Positions 1 through 5,006 of a DNA stretch of 5,006 bases are shown in pieces. A program made the translations under genes and the position numbers. Origin of the DNA: Patescibacteria group bacterium (GTDB taxonomy: Bacteria > Patescibacteria > UBA1384 > JAMDBS01); assembly GCA_023487325.1 (NCBI GenBank), contig JAMDBS010000112.1, positions 1-5,006 on the forward strand, given 5' to 3'. The notes under the pieces were generated by a model, which saw nothing but the letters and a program-made list of their open reading frames with translations, was not told the DNA's origin and made no database searches. Every line of letters begins with the position of its first letter. Within the stretch, counting starts at the first letter, position 1.

Positions 1-157
1 AAATACCCATTGTTGTTTTTGGTTTAAATCTTTAATGTTCATTATTAAAAATATATCACAATAAAGTAAAAGAAGTAAGAATTAAGCTTTTAGTTTATAG
101 AAGCTGGTTTGGATAAAGTTGTTAGTTTAAAGAAGCGCGTTTGGAATTTTGATATTA
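1..157. other. Gene-free AT-rich left flank
   Basis: No open frame with a ribosome binding site, no RNA gene and no clear promoter was found here. The first 22 bases match, with one difference, the reverse complement of 977-998 inside the 415-residue membrane protein gene. On the plus strand they would read KYPLLFLV followed by a TAA stop at 25-27. This could be the last codons of a related gene entering from the left, or an assembly artefact at a contig edge. The rest is A/T-rich spacer. Confidence 0.5.
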
Positions 158-183
158 TTTAGGATTTAGATATTAGTGCTTAG
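158..183 (+). repeat. 26-base dispersed repeat, copy 1
   Basis: This segment begins TTTAGGATTTAG and ends TTAGTGCTTAG. It is identical over 26 bases to the reverse complement of 3378-3403, in front of the 504-residue gene. Similarity extends a few bases on each side with mismatches. Here it lies downstream of the small-RNA terminator; the other copy lies in a presumed mRNA leader. It is made of short T/A/G words, so it may be a low-complexity intergenic repeat family of this genome rather than a mobile element. No terminal inverted repeats or target duplication are visible. Confidence 0.75.
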
Positions 184-189
184 AGTTTT

Positions 190-234
190 ATTCGTAGTAA
201 TTCGTAAGACGTTAATAATTCGTACAAATTCGTA
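190..234 (+). repeat. Four phased ATTCGTA heptamers
   Basis: Exact ATTCGTA occurs at 190-196, 200-206, 218-224 and 228-234. The starts are 10, 18 and 10 bases apart, giving two pairs with one-helical-turn spacing. This could be a repeated protein-binding site (operator or iteron-like) or a fragment of a genome-wide intergenic repeat. It lies just beyond the T-tract of the small-RNA terminator. No adjacent gene within the window explains it, and no replication initiator is encoded nearby. Confidence 0.6.
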
Positions 235-240
235 TCAACT

Positions 241-309
241 AAAAAAGACCCAAGAAATAGCACTGTGGATCAAACATTTTTTAATATTAATCCTGCTTCT
301 CTTGGGTCT
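241..309 (-). terminator. Intrinsic terminator of the small RNA
   Basis: On the minus strand the arm AGACCCAAGA (309-300) pairs perfectly with TCTTGGGTCT (255-246) and runs into TTTTTT (246-241). This is the classic Rho-independent layout. The interior is not just a loop: AGCA/TGCT (297-294 with 262-259) and GGAT/ATCC (293-290 with 270-267) can stack above the base stem, leaving an A/T-rich apical loop of about 19 bases. No other convincing terminator follows the 415-residue gene, so this one may also end that operon's transcript. Confidence 0.85.
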
Positions 310-526
310 CCAATTGGCTAAGGGAGTAACCATTTATATCCCCTTCCGGGGAATAAATTCCCAAGAAAGGAAAGTGGCATCCTAGCCGTCTGCCGATGTT
401 AAGTCGGCATATGGTTGGCGCCTTACCAGAAACTAAAGAGCAAAAAATTTTGTTTTTGTTTTATTAATACAAAGGTAAGGCTGAGCTGCTCCGATCGAGT
501 ACTTTATTGATCGAAGCAAATCAACC

Positions 527-541
527 CTACATTTCCCTCCT
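527..541 (-). promoter_or_regulatory. Shine-Dalgarno-like AGGAGGG followed by ATG-TAG
   Basis: Near the 5' end of the predicted small RNA, AGGAGGG (541-535) is followed two bases later by ATG (532-530) and immediately by TAG (529-527). This makes a start-stop unit with no peptide. The purine run resembles the Shine-Dalgarno of the 504-residue gene (AGGGAGGG, four bases between GGGAGG and ATG). It could be a ribosome-capturing regulatory site, an anti-16S contact, or chance. A TTG at 524-522 would give only a six-codon frame. Confidence 0.3.
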
Positions 542-561
542 GTTTTTAATATTCTATAAAT

Positions 562-591
562 ATTATACCACAAAAAAATTGATTTTGTCAA
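562..591 (-). promoter_or_regulatory. Strong sigma70-type promoter of the small RNA
   Basis: On the minus strand there is TTGACA (591-586), an 18-base spacer and TATAAT (567-562), with TG one base before the -10 (TGGTATAAT), an extended -10. Both hexamers match consensus exactly. Transcription would start near A555. The -35 box contains the TGA stop codon (590-588) of the 415-residue gene, so the promoter is packed against the end of that gene. No protein start follows downstream, which points to an RNA product. Confidence 0.85.
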
Positions 592-1835
592 GTCTCTTGG
601 CTGTGGATATCTTTTTTGAGTGGTATATTGATATTTAAAAAACCGCTATCCTTAATTGACAAATCGGAATTTTCAAATTGACTATACTGTTGCCTCATAG
701 CTGTTAGCTGGTATAAACCGGGATTAATAACAAATGAATAACGGCCCCTGCTATCACTAACTTTGGTAGATACTAAACGACCGTTGTCTTTATTAAATAA
801 CCGTACGATGCTTAAATCTAAGGGCTGTTTATTAGAATTATCAAATACTTCGCCAAATGGCTTGGGTTTGAAAAAGTTGCGGATTTCCCAGATCCAAACC
901 AGCAAATATACTAACAGCACTAACATATTTTTCCAATCTATGCTTTTCCAAAAAAAATAGATAGCAAGTCCTGTGCCCAAAACCAACAATGGGTATTTTA
1001 AATAAGCGATTATTTCCACAAATACATTTAATATATTTAATCGATGCGCTAAGGTTTTTATCTCTGGATCTAAAGGGATATCCATATTTAATACTTCGTT
1101 TTCCTTAACTTCAATAGGCTGGCCATGATAAGCGTTAGAGACTAATTTGGAAGGAAAAATATAATTGTTTTTATTAACTTCCAAGTAATATTTTCCTGGT
1201 TTAAGGAGAAATCCGAATTCTCCTTTCTCATTGCTGAACTGAGTTTCTAATAATTTCTTAATTTCAAAATCAAAAATTCTTACTTGCGCCAAGGCTATTG
1301 GTTGCCGAGTATCAGTATCATAAACTATTCCCCAAGTTCTCTTTTTTTTATTTAAACCCAAAAGCGACATAATACTCGCCCACAAGCTTGAACCAAAAGA
1401 AAGCAGCGGTAAATTCATTAAAAGCGGTAAAAGCAAGCTAAGGGCTAAGAGCGCCAACGCAAAACCTAAAATATTGTAATTAATATAATTGGATGTCTTT
1501 AAATCTAAAACTAGCGGTTGAGAAACGGTTACCGGTGTCTGGACTGGGGTAGGCGTTGGCCTAGGACTAATTACCGCAGCTGGTTCCGGTTGCGAAATAT
1601 CTAAAGCAAAATAAGGCCAGAAGGCCATGCCGTTTATATCAGTAATAAAGCCAAAATGTGTAAAATTTGTCGACTCGCTTGTGCCGCCGCCAAAATCAAT
1701 TTGATCTAAAACCTGATAATTCTGCGAAGAAGAAAAATCTGCCCTTGCACAATTTGGTGAAATTAAAAAACTAATACTTAAAATTAGTACAACAAAAATT
1801 AAAAATTTAAAATTTAAAATTAAAAATTTTTTCAT
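588..1835 (-). CDS. Membrane protein with two carboxypeptidase-regulatory-like domains
   Basis: 415 residues. Residues 1-32 form a signal peptide (MKKFLIL..., likely cut after ARA at 30-32; Cys29 does not sit in a good lipobox). Residues 33-63 carry a short motif, SSxNY...DFGGGTSxSxNF, a type I associate with CPR surface proteins. A Pro/Thr-rich linker spans about 83-107 and a hydrophobic stretch about 121-160. A first beta-sandwich resembling CarboxypepD_reg follows at about 167-256 (GIVYDTDTRQPIALAQVRIFD, then GEFGFLLKPGKYYLEV). Two further membrane segments lie near 279-296 and 303-317. A second such domain is at about 327-408 (GEVFDNSNKQPLDLSIVRLF, then GRYSFVINPGLYQLTA). No zinc-peptidase catalytic domain is present, so it is not a carboxypeptidase; these domains usually serve as structural or binding modules. 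The start is one base after the TAA of the secreted-protein gene with only a weak Shine-Dalgarno, suggesting translational coupling. The first codons are almost pure A/T. Likely role: membrane anchor or scaffold for surface material (inferred). Confidence 0.8.
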   Translation of the reverse strand: MKKFLILNFKFLIFVVLILSISFLISPNCARADFSSSQNYQVLDQIDFGGGTSESTNFTHFGFITDINGMAFWPYFALDISQPEPAAVISPRPTPTPVQTPVTVSQPLVLDLKTSNYINYNILGFALALLALSLLLPLLMNLPLLSFGSSLWASIMSLLGLNKKKRTWGIVYDTDTRQPIALAQVRIFDFEIKKLLETQFSNEKGEFGFLLKPGKYYLEVNKNNYIFPSKLVSNAYHGQPIEVKENEVLNMDIPLDPEIKTLAHRLNILNVFVEIIAYLKYPLLVLGTGLAIYFFWKSIDWKNMLVLLVYLLVWIWEIRNFFKPKPFGEVFDNSNKQPLDLSIVRLFNKDNGRLVSTKVSDSRGRYSFVINPGLYQLTAMRQQYSQFENSDLSIKDSGFLNINIPLKKDIHSQET

Positions 1836-1836
1836 T

Positions 1837-3351
1837 TTATCTTGCTTTATACCAAATTGTGATATTAGCTTTTCCGCCCGCGGTTGGATTGCCTATTTTA
1901 TTAATAAATACGCGATTGACTGGTATAGTTCCTTGCTGATGGGCCGGATAATCTTTTGGATCATAACATGCGCTAGCGCTGGCCTTTACGTCGCCATCAG
2001 GAATTGTCAATGGACATGCCAAGTCATTGCCACCACCCGGATCGGGCTGATCCTGATCAGTTAAAATAAATATAAAACCCTCGCCCGGATTGCCTGTCAC
2101 ATCATCTTCCACGGCAACATCCATCTTAATTGCTGTTACATTGATGGGAAAGCCAAACCAATCTACTCTAGTCGGCTCAGTAATACTGCCTAAATTATCA
2201 ATATACACGCTTTTTGACATAACTAATGTTGCCGAGCCATCGGCACCGGTATGTTTATGGGCAGAAATATCCACCCCGTCTACTGTCGAACCTGATTCTA
2301 GGGTAATATTTCCACGCGCATAAACATTACCGGCGTAATCAACGGTAAATGCCCTGGTTGGCCCAGCAATAGGATCATCATAAACACCCATAATCAAAAA
2401 ATCGTTTATGGCAGAAGAGCCGGCGGTGACAACTTTTAGCGCTGCTCTTTCGTCGGTTGGATTGGCAGATGAAGCCTGGGAAACAAATAAGGCCGCGCCG
2501 CTTGCTATTTGCGCATCAATTCGACTGGCGGCATAAGCTTGGAAATAAGCGAGGGTCGCTAAACCAGTTGATGTAAAAGTATCAGTTTGAATGTTAGAAA
2601 CATTGGTAATATTCGTTGAATGAAAATCAGAAACCGTTAAGCTGCTAGCGAGTTTTTCACTAGTAATCGATTGATTGGCGATTTTTTCGGTGGTAATACC
2701 TAAATCTGCCAAGTCGCTGGTTTCGATAGCTCCGTTCGGCAAAGTTAGAGTACCAGATGATAAAGCAAATCCATTATTGGCATTAATCAAACCATTAGCT
2801 GTTACGGTGCCAGAAAAAGTTGAAGTTGTAGAAACCGTTAAAGCATCAACGGCCGTTGTTCCGGCCTGCATGTCGTTGGTTGTTTTGATTTTTCCAGCTA
2901 TATCGATTTGACCACTATTTCCTAACTTTAAAATATCATTTGCACCAGTCCCTGCCTTAGAACCATCTAGCAGAGAAGAATTTACGGCAAAAGGTGCGGC
3001 GCCAATTCTCTTTCGCGGGCTTAATTCACTATCAGAACCAATTTTAGTGCCTAAATAATACGCTGAGCTGGTAAAATCGATATTCAAACTCTCAATCGAT
3101 CCTAACATTACTGAAAAAACACCCGATTTTACACTTACCAGATGTGACTCGCTCCAAACAGCATCGCCGCCAGTACTTTCAGTATAGATCGCAAACCTAA
3201 CGCTATAGGTTCCTTCACTAACAACGTTTCCGCTCCTGTCCATTAATCTAGCTTGATAATTTAATTGCGTTTGCGGCGCCGCTAAGATCTTGGCGGGAAG
3301 CAAAAATGCAGAAACTAAAATTAGTCCAATTATAAAATACCAGATTTTCAT
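1837..3351 (-). CDS. Secreted fibre-like surface protein
   Basis: 504 residues. A signal peptide covers 1-24 or 25 (MKIWYFIIGLILVSAFLLPA, then KILA-A). Residues 29-122 resemble a module common at the start of bacterial secreted and tail-fibre-like proteins: LNYQARLMDRSGNVVSEGTYSVRFAIY, a VWSESHLVSV strand, GVFSVMLGS, a YYLGTKIGSD strand and SPRKRIGAAPFAV. Residues 165-265 are low-complexity Ser/Thr/Ala-rich strands (ALTVSTTSTFSGTVTANG) and pseudo-repeats such as ITTEKIANQSITSEKL (219-234), typical of elongated beta-structured or trimeric fibres. GNVYARGNITLESGSTVDGV (341-360) and the following AHKHTG are also fibre-like. The C-terminal third (about 376-504) is probably a compact beta domain; the only two cysteines, 446 and 462, could form a disulfide. 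No enzyme motif, sortase signal or membrane anchor is seen. The start is supported by AGGGAGGG (3362-3355) just before ATG. It probably forms one transcript with the 415-residue gene. Substrate or partner is unknown; adhesin or cell-surface fibre is an inference. The phage-tail resemblance does not make this a prophage, as no other phage gene is present. Confidence 0.8.
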   Translation of the reverse strand: MKIWYFIIGLILVSAFLLPAKILAAPQTQLNYQARLMDRSGNVVSEGTYSVRFAIYTESTGGDAVWSESHLVSVKSGVFSVMLGSIESLNIDFTSSAYYLGTKIGSDSELSPRKRIGAAPFAVNSSLLDGSKAGTGANDILKLGNSGQIDIAGKIKTTNDMQAGTTAVDALTVSTTSTFSGTVTANGLINANNGFALSSGTLTLPNGAIETSDLADLGITTEKIANQSITSEKLASSLTVSDFHSTNITNVSNIQTDTFTSTGLATLAYFQAYAASRIDAQIASGAALFVSQASSANPTDERAALKVVTAGSSAINDFLIMGVYDDPIAGPTRAFTVDYAGNVYARGNITLESGSTVDGVDISAHKHTGADGSATLVMSKSVYIDNLGSITEPTRVDWFGFPINVTAIKMDVAVEDDVTGNPGEGFIFILTDQDQPDPGGGNDLACPLTIPDGDVKASASACYDPKDYPAHQQGTIPVNRVFINKIGNPTAGGKANITIWYKAR

Positions 3352-3370
3352 TATCCCTCCCTGTTAACCT

Positions 3371-3495
3371 TTAAATCCTAAGCACTAATATCTAAATCCT
3401 AAACAATATTAAATTTTATAAATTCAAAACGTTTGTAATTTTAATATTTTAATTTGGAATTTGTTTAGAGTTTAAAATTTGGGATTTAGGATTTT
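3371..3495. repeat. AT-rich repeat region with inverted 'AAATCCTAAA / TTTAGGATTT' arms
   Basis: The 196-base gap between dnaB and the 504-residue gene is mostly repeat-like. AAATCCTA at 3373-3380 and AAATCCTAAA at 3394-3403 are both complementary to TTTAGGATTT at 3485-3494 (8 and 10 perfect pairs). The region would lie in the 5' leader of the fibre-gene mRNA if the promoter at 3516-3545 is used, so the two left arms could compete for the right arm. The helices are weak (A/T-rich) and far apart, so a structural role is uncertain. Confidence 0.5.
3378..3403 (-). repeat. 26-base dispersed repeat, copy 2 (inverted)
   Basis: Read on the minus strand this is identical over 26 bases to 158-183. It sits 27 to 52 bases upstream of the ATG of the 504-residue gene, just before its ribosome binding site. 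The pair brackets the two-gene surface-protein unit plus the small RNA in inverted orientation. That arrangement could allow inversion by recombination, but 26 bases is short for that. Confidence 0.75.
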
Positions 3496-3515
3496 AATAA
3501 ACTAATGTTTGTTTA

Positions 3516-3545
3516 ATTATACCAAAACTAAAATATTAATACTAA
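3516..3545 (-). promoter_or_regulatory. Probable extended -10 promoter for the surface-protein unit
   Basis: On the minus strand TGGTATAAT (3524-3516) is a perfect extended -10. At 18 bases spacing the -35 position reads TTAGTA (3545-3540), a poor match to TTGACA. Spacing and extended -10 are the same as in the small-RNA promoter at 562-591. The start would fall near 3509, giving a leader of about 158 bases before the ATG at 3351. It begins immediately after the dnaB stop, and I see no terminator between them, so read-through from dnaB is also possible. Confidence 0.6.
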
Positions 3546-3547
3546 CA

Positions 3548-4909
3548 CTAACTCTTGTTTTTTTTCTCGATTGATTTAAAAGATGTTTGCTCAGAAACAA
3601 AATAAAGTTCTAGTTTGCCAACCGGACCATTACGATGTTTTTTAATGAATAAATCGGCAATATTTTTTCTTTCGGAGTCATTATTGTAATAATCCTCTCT
3701 ATATAGAAACATGACTACATCCGCATCTTGCTCGATAGAGCCGGATTCTCTTAAATCGGCCAATTGAGGAATATGATCTGGCCGCTGTTCTACCGCGCGC
3801 GAAAGCTGAGAAAGCGCCATTACCGGCACATTCAATTCCCTTGCGAGCGCTTTTAAACCCCGAGAAATATCCGATATTTCTTGAACTCGATTGATATCGC
3901 GCAAATTCTGCCGACCCTGCATTAATTGCAAATAATCAATAATAATTAAGCCTAAACCATGTTCGGACTGCAAACGACGCGCCTTAGTCCTTAATTCCAT
4001 CACATTTAGAAGCGGCGAATCATCAATAAAAATCGGCGCCTCAGAAAGCACATTCATCGCGTAGCCAACGCGCGGAAAATCTTCTTCGGATAAATTGCCG
4101 GTGCGTAGTTTCCAAGAGTCGACAGCCGCCTCCGAACAAATCATCCTGTCTACCAGTTGCTCCTTGGATTGTTCCAGCGAAAAAATACCCACCGGAATTT
4201 TTTCTTTGCCCGCCGCATATTGAGCAATATTTAAAGCCAGTGATGTTTTACCAATCGAAGGCCGCGCCGCCAAAATAATTAAATCAGAAGGCTGTAGCCC
4301 GGCTAAGATATTATCTAGTTCCTTAAATCCGGTTGGCACGCCGCGTAATTTGCCTTTGTGTTTATGCAAATCATCAATACGATCAAAAGTTTCGGCCAAA
4401 ATCGATTTCACCGGCACAAAATATTGCTTGGTAAACTTCTGTGAAACTGCAAATATCTCGCTTTCGGCTTTATCTAAAAGCGTTTCAACATCTTCTTCTT
4501 CGGTATAGCCTAGACTAGTAATTGCGGTCGCGGCCGAAATAAGACGGCGCAAAGTCGCTTTGTTATGCACAATTTCCGCATAAGAAACAATATGGGCGGA
4601 ACTAGGAACAATATTAGCCAATGTCGTTAAATAGCTAACGCCGCCAACATCTTTTAGTTCTTTTTTCTTCTCTAGGCGATCGGTCAAAGTAACTAAATCT
4701 ATTGGTGTTCTTTTTTCAAATAGCTCCAAAATAGCGGCAAATATTTTTTGATGATCTTCCTTATAAAAATCCTCGATCCTGACAATATCGGCGATTTTAA
4801 TTATGGAATCTTTGTCTAACAAAATACAGCCCAAAACCGATTGCTCGGCTTCGAGATTTTGCGGCGGAATATGGACATTGTCAGTTAAGGTATTTTTTAC
4901 GCCGGGCAT
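3548..4909 (-). CDS. dnaB: Replicative DNA helicase DnaB
   Basis: 453 residues, the usual length for DnaB, with no intein. It is the hexameric 5'-3' helicase that unwinds DNA at the replication fork. The N-terminal domain starts at PPQNLEAEQSVLG (15-27) and runs to about 155, followed by a linker to about 185. The RecA-like motor has Walker A ARPSIGKTS (215-223, K221/T222), catalytic Glu246 in FSLEQS, Walker B LIIIDYLQLM (321-330, D325), the sensor-like ALSQLSRAVEQR (365-376), LADLRESGSIEQDADVV (383-399) and the KHRNGP segment (424-429), whose KxR matches the arginine-finger region. The common FSLEMS reads FSLEQS here, a small deviation at Met. The ATG at 4909 is preferred over the in-frame GTG at 4945 because GAGGAGGGA (4925-4917) precedes it at good spacing; from the GTG that site would be coding. 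After the TAG stop, two further in-frame stops follow (TAG TGT TAG TAT TAA). It starts one base after the upstream gene's TAA, so coupled translation is likely. Confidence 0.98.
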   Translation of the reverse strand: MPGVKNTLTDNVHIPPQNLEAEQSVLGCILLDKDSIIKIADIVRIEDFYKEDHQKIFAAILELFEKRTPIDLVTLTDRLEKKKELKDVGGVSYLTTLANIVPSSAHIVSYAEIVHNKATLRRLISAATAITSLGYTEEEDVETLLDKAESEIFAVSQKFTKQYFVPVKSILAETFDRIDDLHKHKGKLRGVPTGFKELDNILAGLQPSDLIILAARPSIGKTSLALNIAQYAAGKEKIPVGIFSLEQSKEQLVDRMICSEAAVDSWKLRTGNLSEEDFPRVGYAMNVLSEAPIFIDDSPLLNVMELRTKARRLQSEHGLGLIIIDYLQLMQGRQNLRDINRVQEISDISRGLKALARELNVPVMALSQLSRAVEQRPDHIPQLADLRESGSIEQDADVVMFLYREDYYNNDSERKNIADLFIKKHRNGPVGKLELYFVSEQTSFKSIEKKNKS

Positions 4910-4910
4910 T

Positions 4911-5006
4911 TTATGCTCCCTCCTCTTCGAAAACTTCCCGCACACTCGCTAACACATCTGGTTCGATTTTATTTATTTTAGCTAATTTGCTGTCGATAAT
5001 AGTTAA
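4911..5006 (-). CDS. C-terminal end of an unidentified protein (partial)
   Basis: The minus-strand frame is open from the window edge to TAA at 4913-4911, giving 31 residues that begin LTIIDSKLAKINKIEPDVLA and end VREVFEEEGA. The evidence that it is a real gene is its continuous frame and the one-base TAA-A-ATG junction with dnaB. It also overlaps dnaB's Shine-Dalgarno, so the EEEG codons double as the ribosome binding site. It is a charged, probably helical tail with no recognisable motif. It does not look like the end of ribosomal protein L9, a frequent dnaB neighbour in other bacteria. Function unknown. Confidence 0.65.
   Translation of the reverse strand, partial: LTIIDSKLAKINKIEPDVLASVREVFEEEGA
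4917..4925 (-). promoter_or_regulatory. Ribosome binding site that sets the dnaB start
   Basis: GAGGAGGGA on the minus strand contains a perfect AGGAGG (4924-4919), nine bases before the ATG at 4909. It lies within the last codons of the upstream gene and rules against the longer GTG start at 4945. Confidence 0.9.

Larger units (their letters stand above)
241..555 (-). ncRNA. Candidate stand-alone structured RNA, about 315 nt, family unknown
   Basis: It is bounded by a near-consensus promoter (591-562) and a strong intrinsic terminator (309-241), with no credible protein frame between. Helices seen, 5' to 3' on the minus strand: (1) a 10-bp stem with one G-U pair, 518-509 with 496-487, loop of 12; (2) an 8-bp perfect stem, GCCTTACC 481-474 with GGTAAGGC 427-420, enclosing 46 mostly A/U bases; (3) a 6-bp stem with 7-base loop, 409-404 with 396-391; (4) a helix of about 11 bp with one bulged base, 358-348 with 343-332, capped by GGAA; (5) the two-tier terminator hairpin. 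G+C is locally higher around 380-430 than in the surrounding spacer, as expected for a folded RNA in AT-rich DNA. I see no tmRNA tag or tRNA-like end, no RNase P CR-I motif and no SRP domain IV, so I give no name. Alternatives are a leader for a gene beyond the left edge, or a stable 3' UTR product of the upstream operon. Confidence 0.65.

Noticed and set aside
176..385. Plus-strand open frame of 69 codons
   Set aside because: It starts at a GTG without a ribosome binding site, runs through the terminator hairpin and the folded RNA on the other strand, and its product has no recognisable features.
300..385. Cobalamin-riboswitch-like words on the minus strand (GCCACT, GGGAA, AGCC...GGAGACC)
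   Set aside because: The order is suggestive, but the GGC that should close against GCC is missing, the upstream core is not recognisable, and no B12-related gene follows. A covariance search would decide.
391..409. tRNA anticodon-arm-like hairpin (6-bp stem, 7-base loop CTTAACA)
   Set aside because: No acceptor stem, D arm or T-arm GTTC motif flanks it; it is one hairpin of the longer RNA.
241..555. tmRNA, RNase P RNA, SRP RNA or 6S RNA
   Set aside because: No tag-peptide frame or tRNA-like ends, no GAGGAAAGTC-type motif, no SRP domain IV internal loop (the GGAA loop alone is not enough), and no single long hairpin as in 6S RNA.
588..590. UGA read as an amino acid
   Set aside because: Read-through would add only 13 residues across a consensus promoter, and no internal in-frame UGA occurs in the genes here.
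763..960. Plus-strand open frame inside the membrane-protein gene (likewise 2090-2323 and 2675-2911 inside the fibre gene)
   Set aside because: These are antisense shadows of well-supported minus-strand genes, with no ribosome binding site or recognisable product.
1794..1832. 39-base run of only A and T at the start of the membrane-protein gene
   Set aside because: It encodes the Lys/Phe/Leu/Asn-rich signal peptide; A/T codon bias explains it without a separate element.
1837..3351. Prophage tail-fibre gene
   Set aside because: It has a secretory signal peptide and sits beside dnaB and a membrane-protein gene, with no phage structural or packaging genes.
4910..4945. Twelve-residue N-terminal extension of DnaB from GTG at 4945
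   Set aside because: The extension encodes the Shine-Dalgarno as KRRE and overlaps the upstream gene's frame; the ATG at 4909 has the ribosome binding site at proper distance.

Overview
The window is AT-rich bacterial DNA, and every supportable gene lies on the minus strand. Three things suggest a member of the Candidate Phyla Radiation (Patescibacteria): a secreted fibre-like protein, a neighbouring membrane protein with a short FGGG surface motif and carboxypeptidase-regulatory-like domains, and very compact TAA-A-ATG gene junctions. Intergenic DNA built from 'TTTAGGATTTAG'-like and 'ATTCGTA' words points the same way. This placement is inference from gene style; no rRNA or other phylogenetic marker except dnaB is present. 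UGA acts as a stop at the end of the 415-residue gene, so nothing here suggests the recoded UGA of Gracilibacteria/Absconditabacteria.

Reading in the direction of transcription (right to left): the window opens inside an unidentified gene, of which only the last 31 codons are present (5006-4911). One base later comes dnaB, the replicative helicase (4909-3548), whose strong Shine-Dalgarno sequence lies inside the upstream gene. A 196-base intergenic region follows, with an extended -10 promoter just past the dnaB stop and an AT-rich repeat region in the presumed leader. Next is a two-gene unit: a 504-residue secreted protein with a fibre-like N-terminal domain and modular repeats (3351-1837), then a 415-residue membrane protein (1835-588). 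They are joined by TAA-A-ATG and are probably made together as a cell-surface structure and a membrane partner.

The left 587 bases contain no convincing protein gene but are not empty. A near-ideal sigma70 promoter (TTGACA, 18-base spacer, TGG-TATAAT) overlaps the stop codon of the 415-residue gene and reads leftward. About 315 bases downstream is a strong intrinsic terminator (10-bp perfect stem plus T6). Between them lie several hairpins, including an 11-bp helix with one bulge capped by GGAA. This looks like a stand-alone structured small RNA that I could not assign to tmRNA, RNase P RNA, SRP RNA, 6S RNA or a known riboswitch, and it is the best candidate here for something undescribed. 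Beyond the terminator are four ATTCGTA heptamers in a 10/18/10-base phasing and one copy of a 26-base element, which recurs exactly, in inverted orientation, in front of the 504-residue gene.
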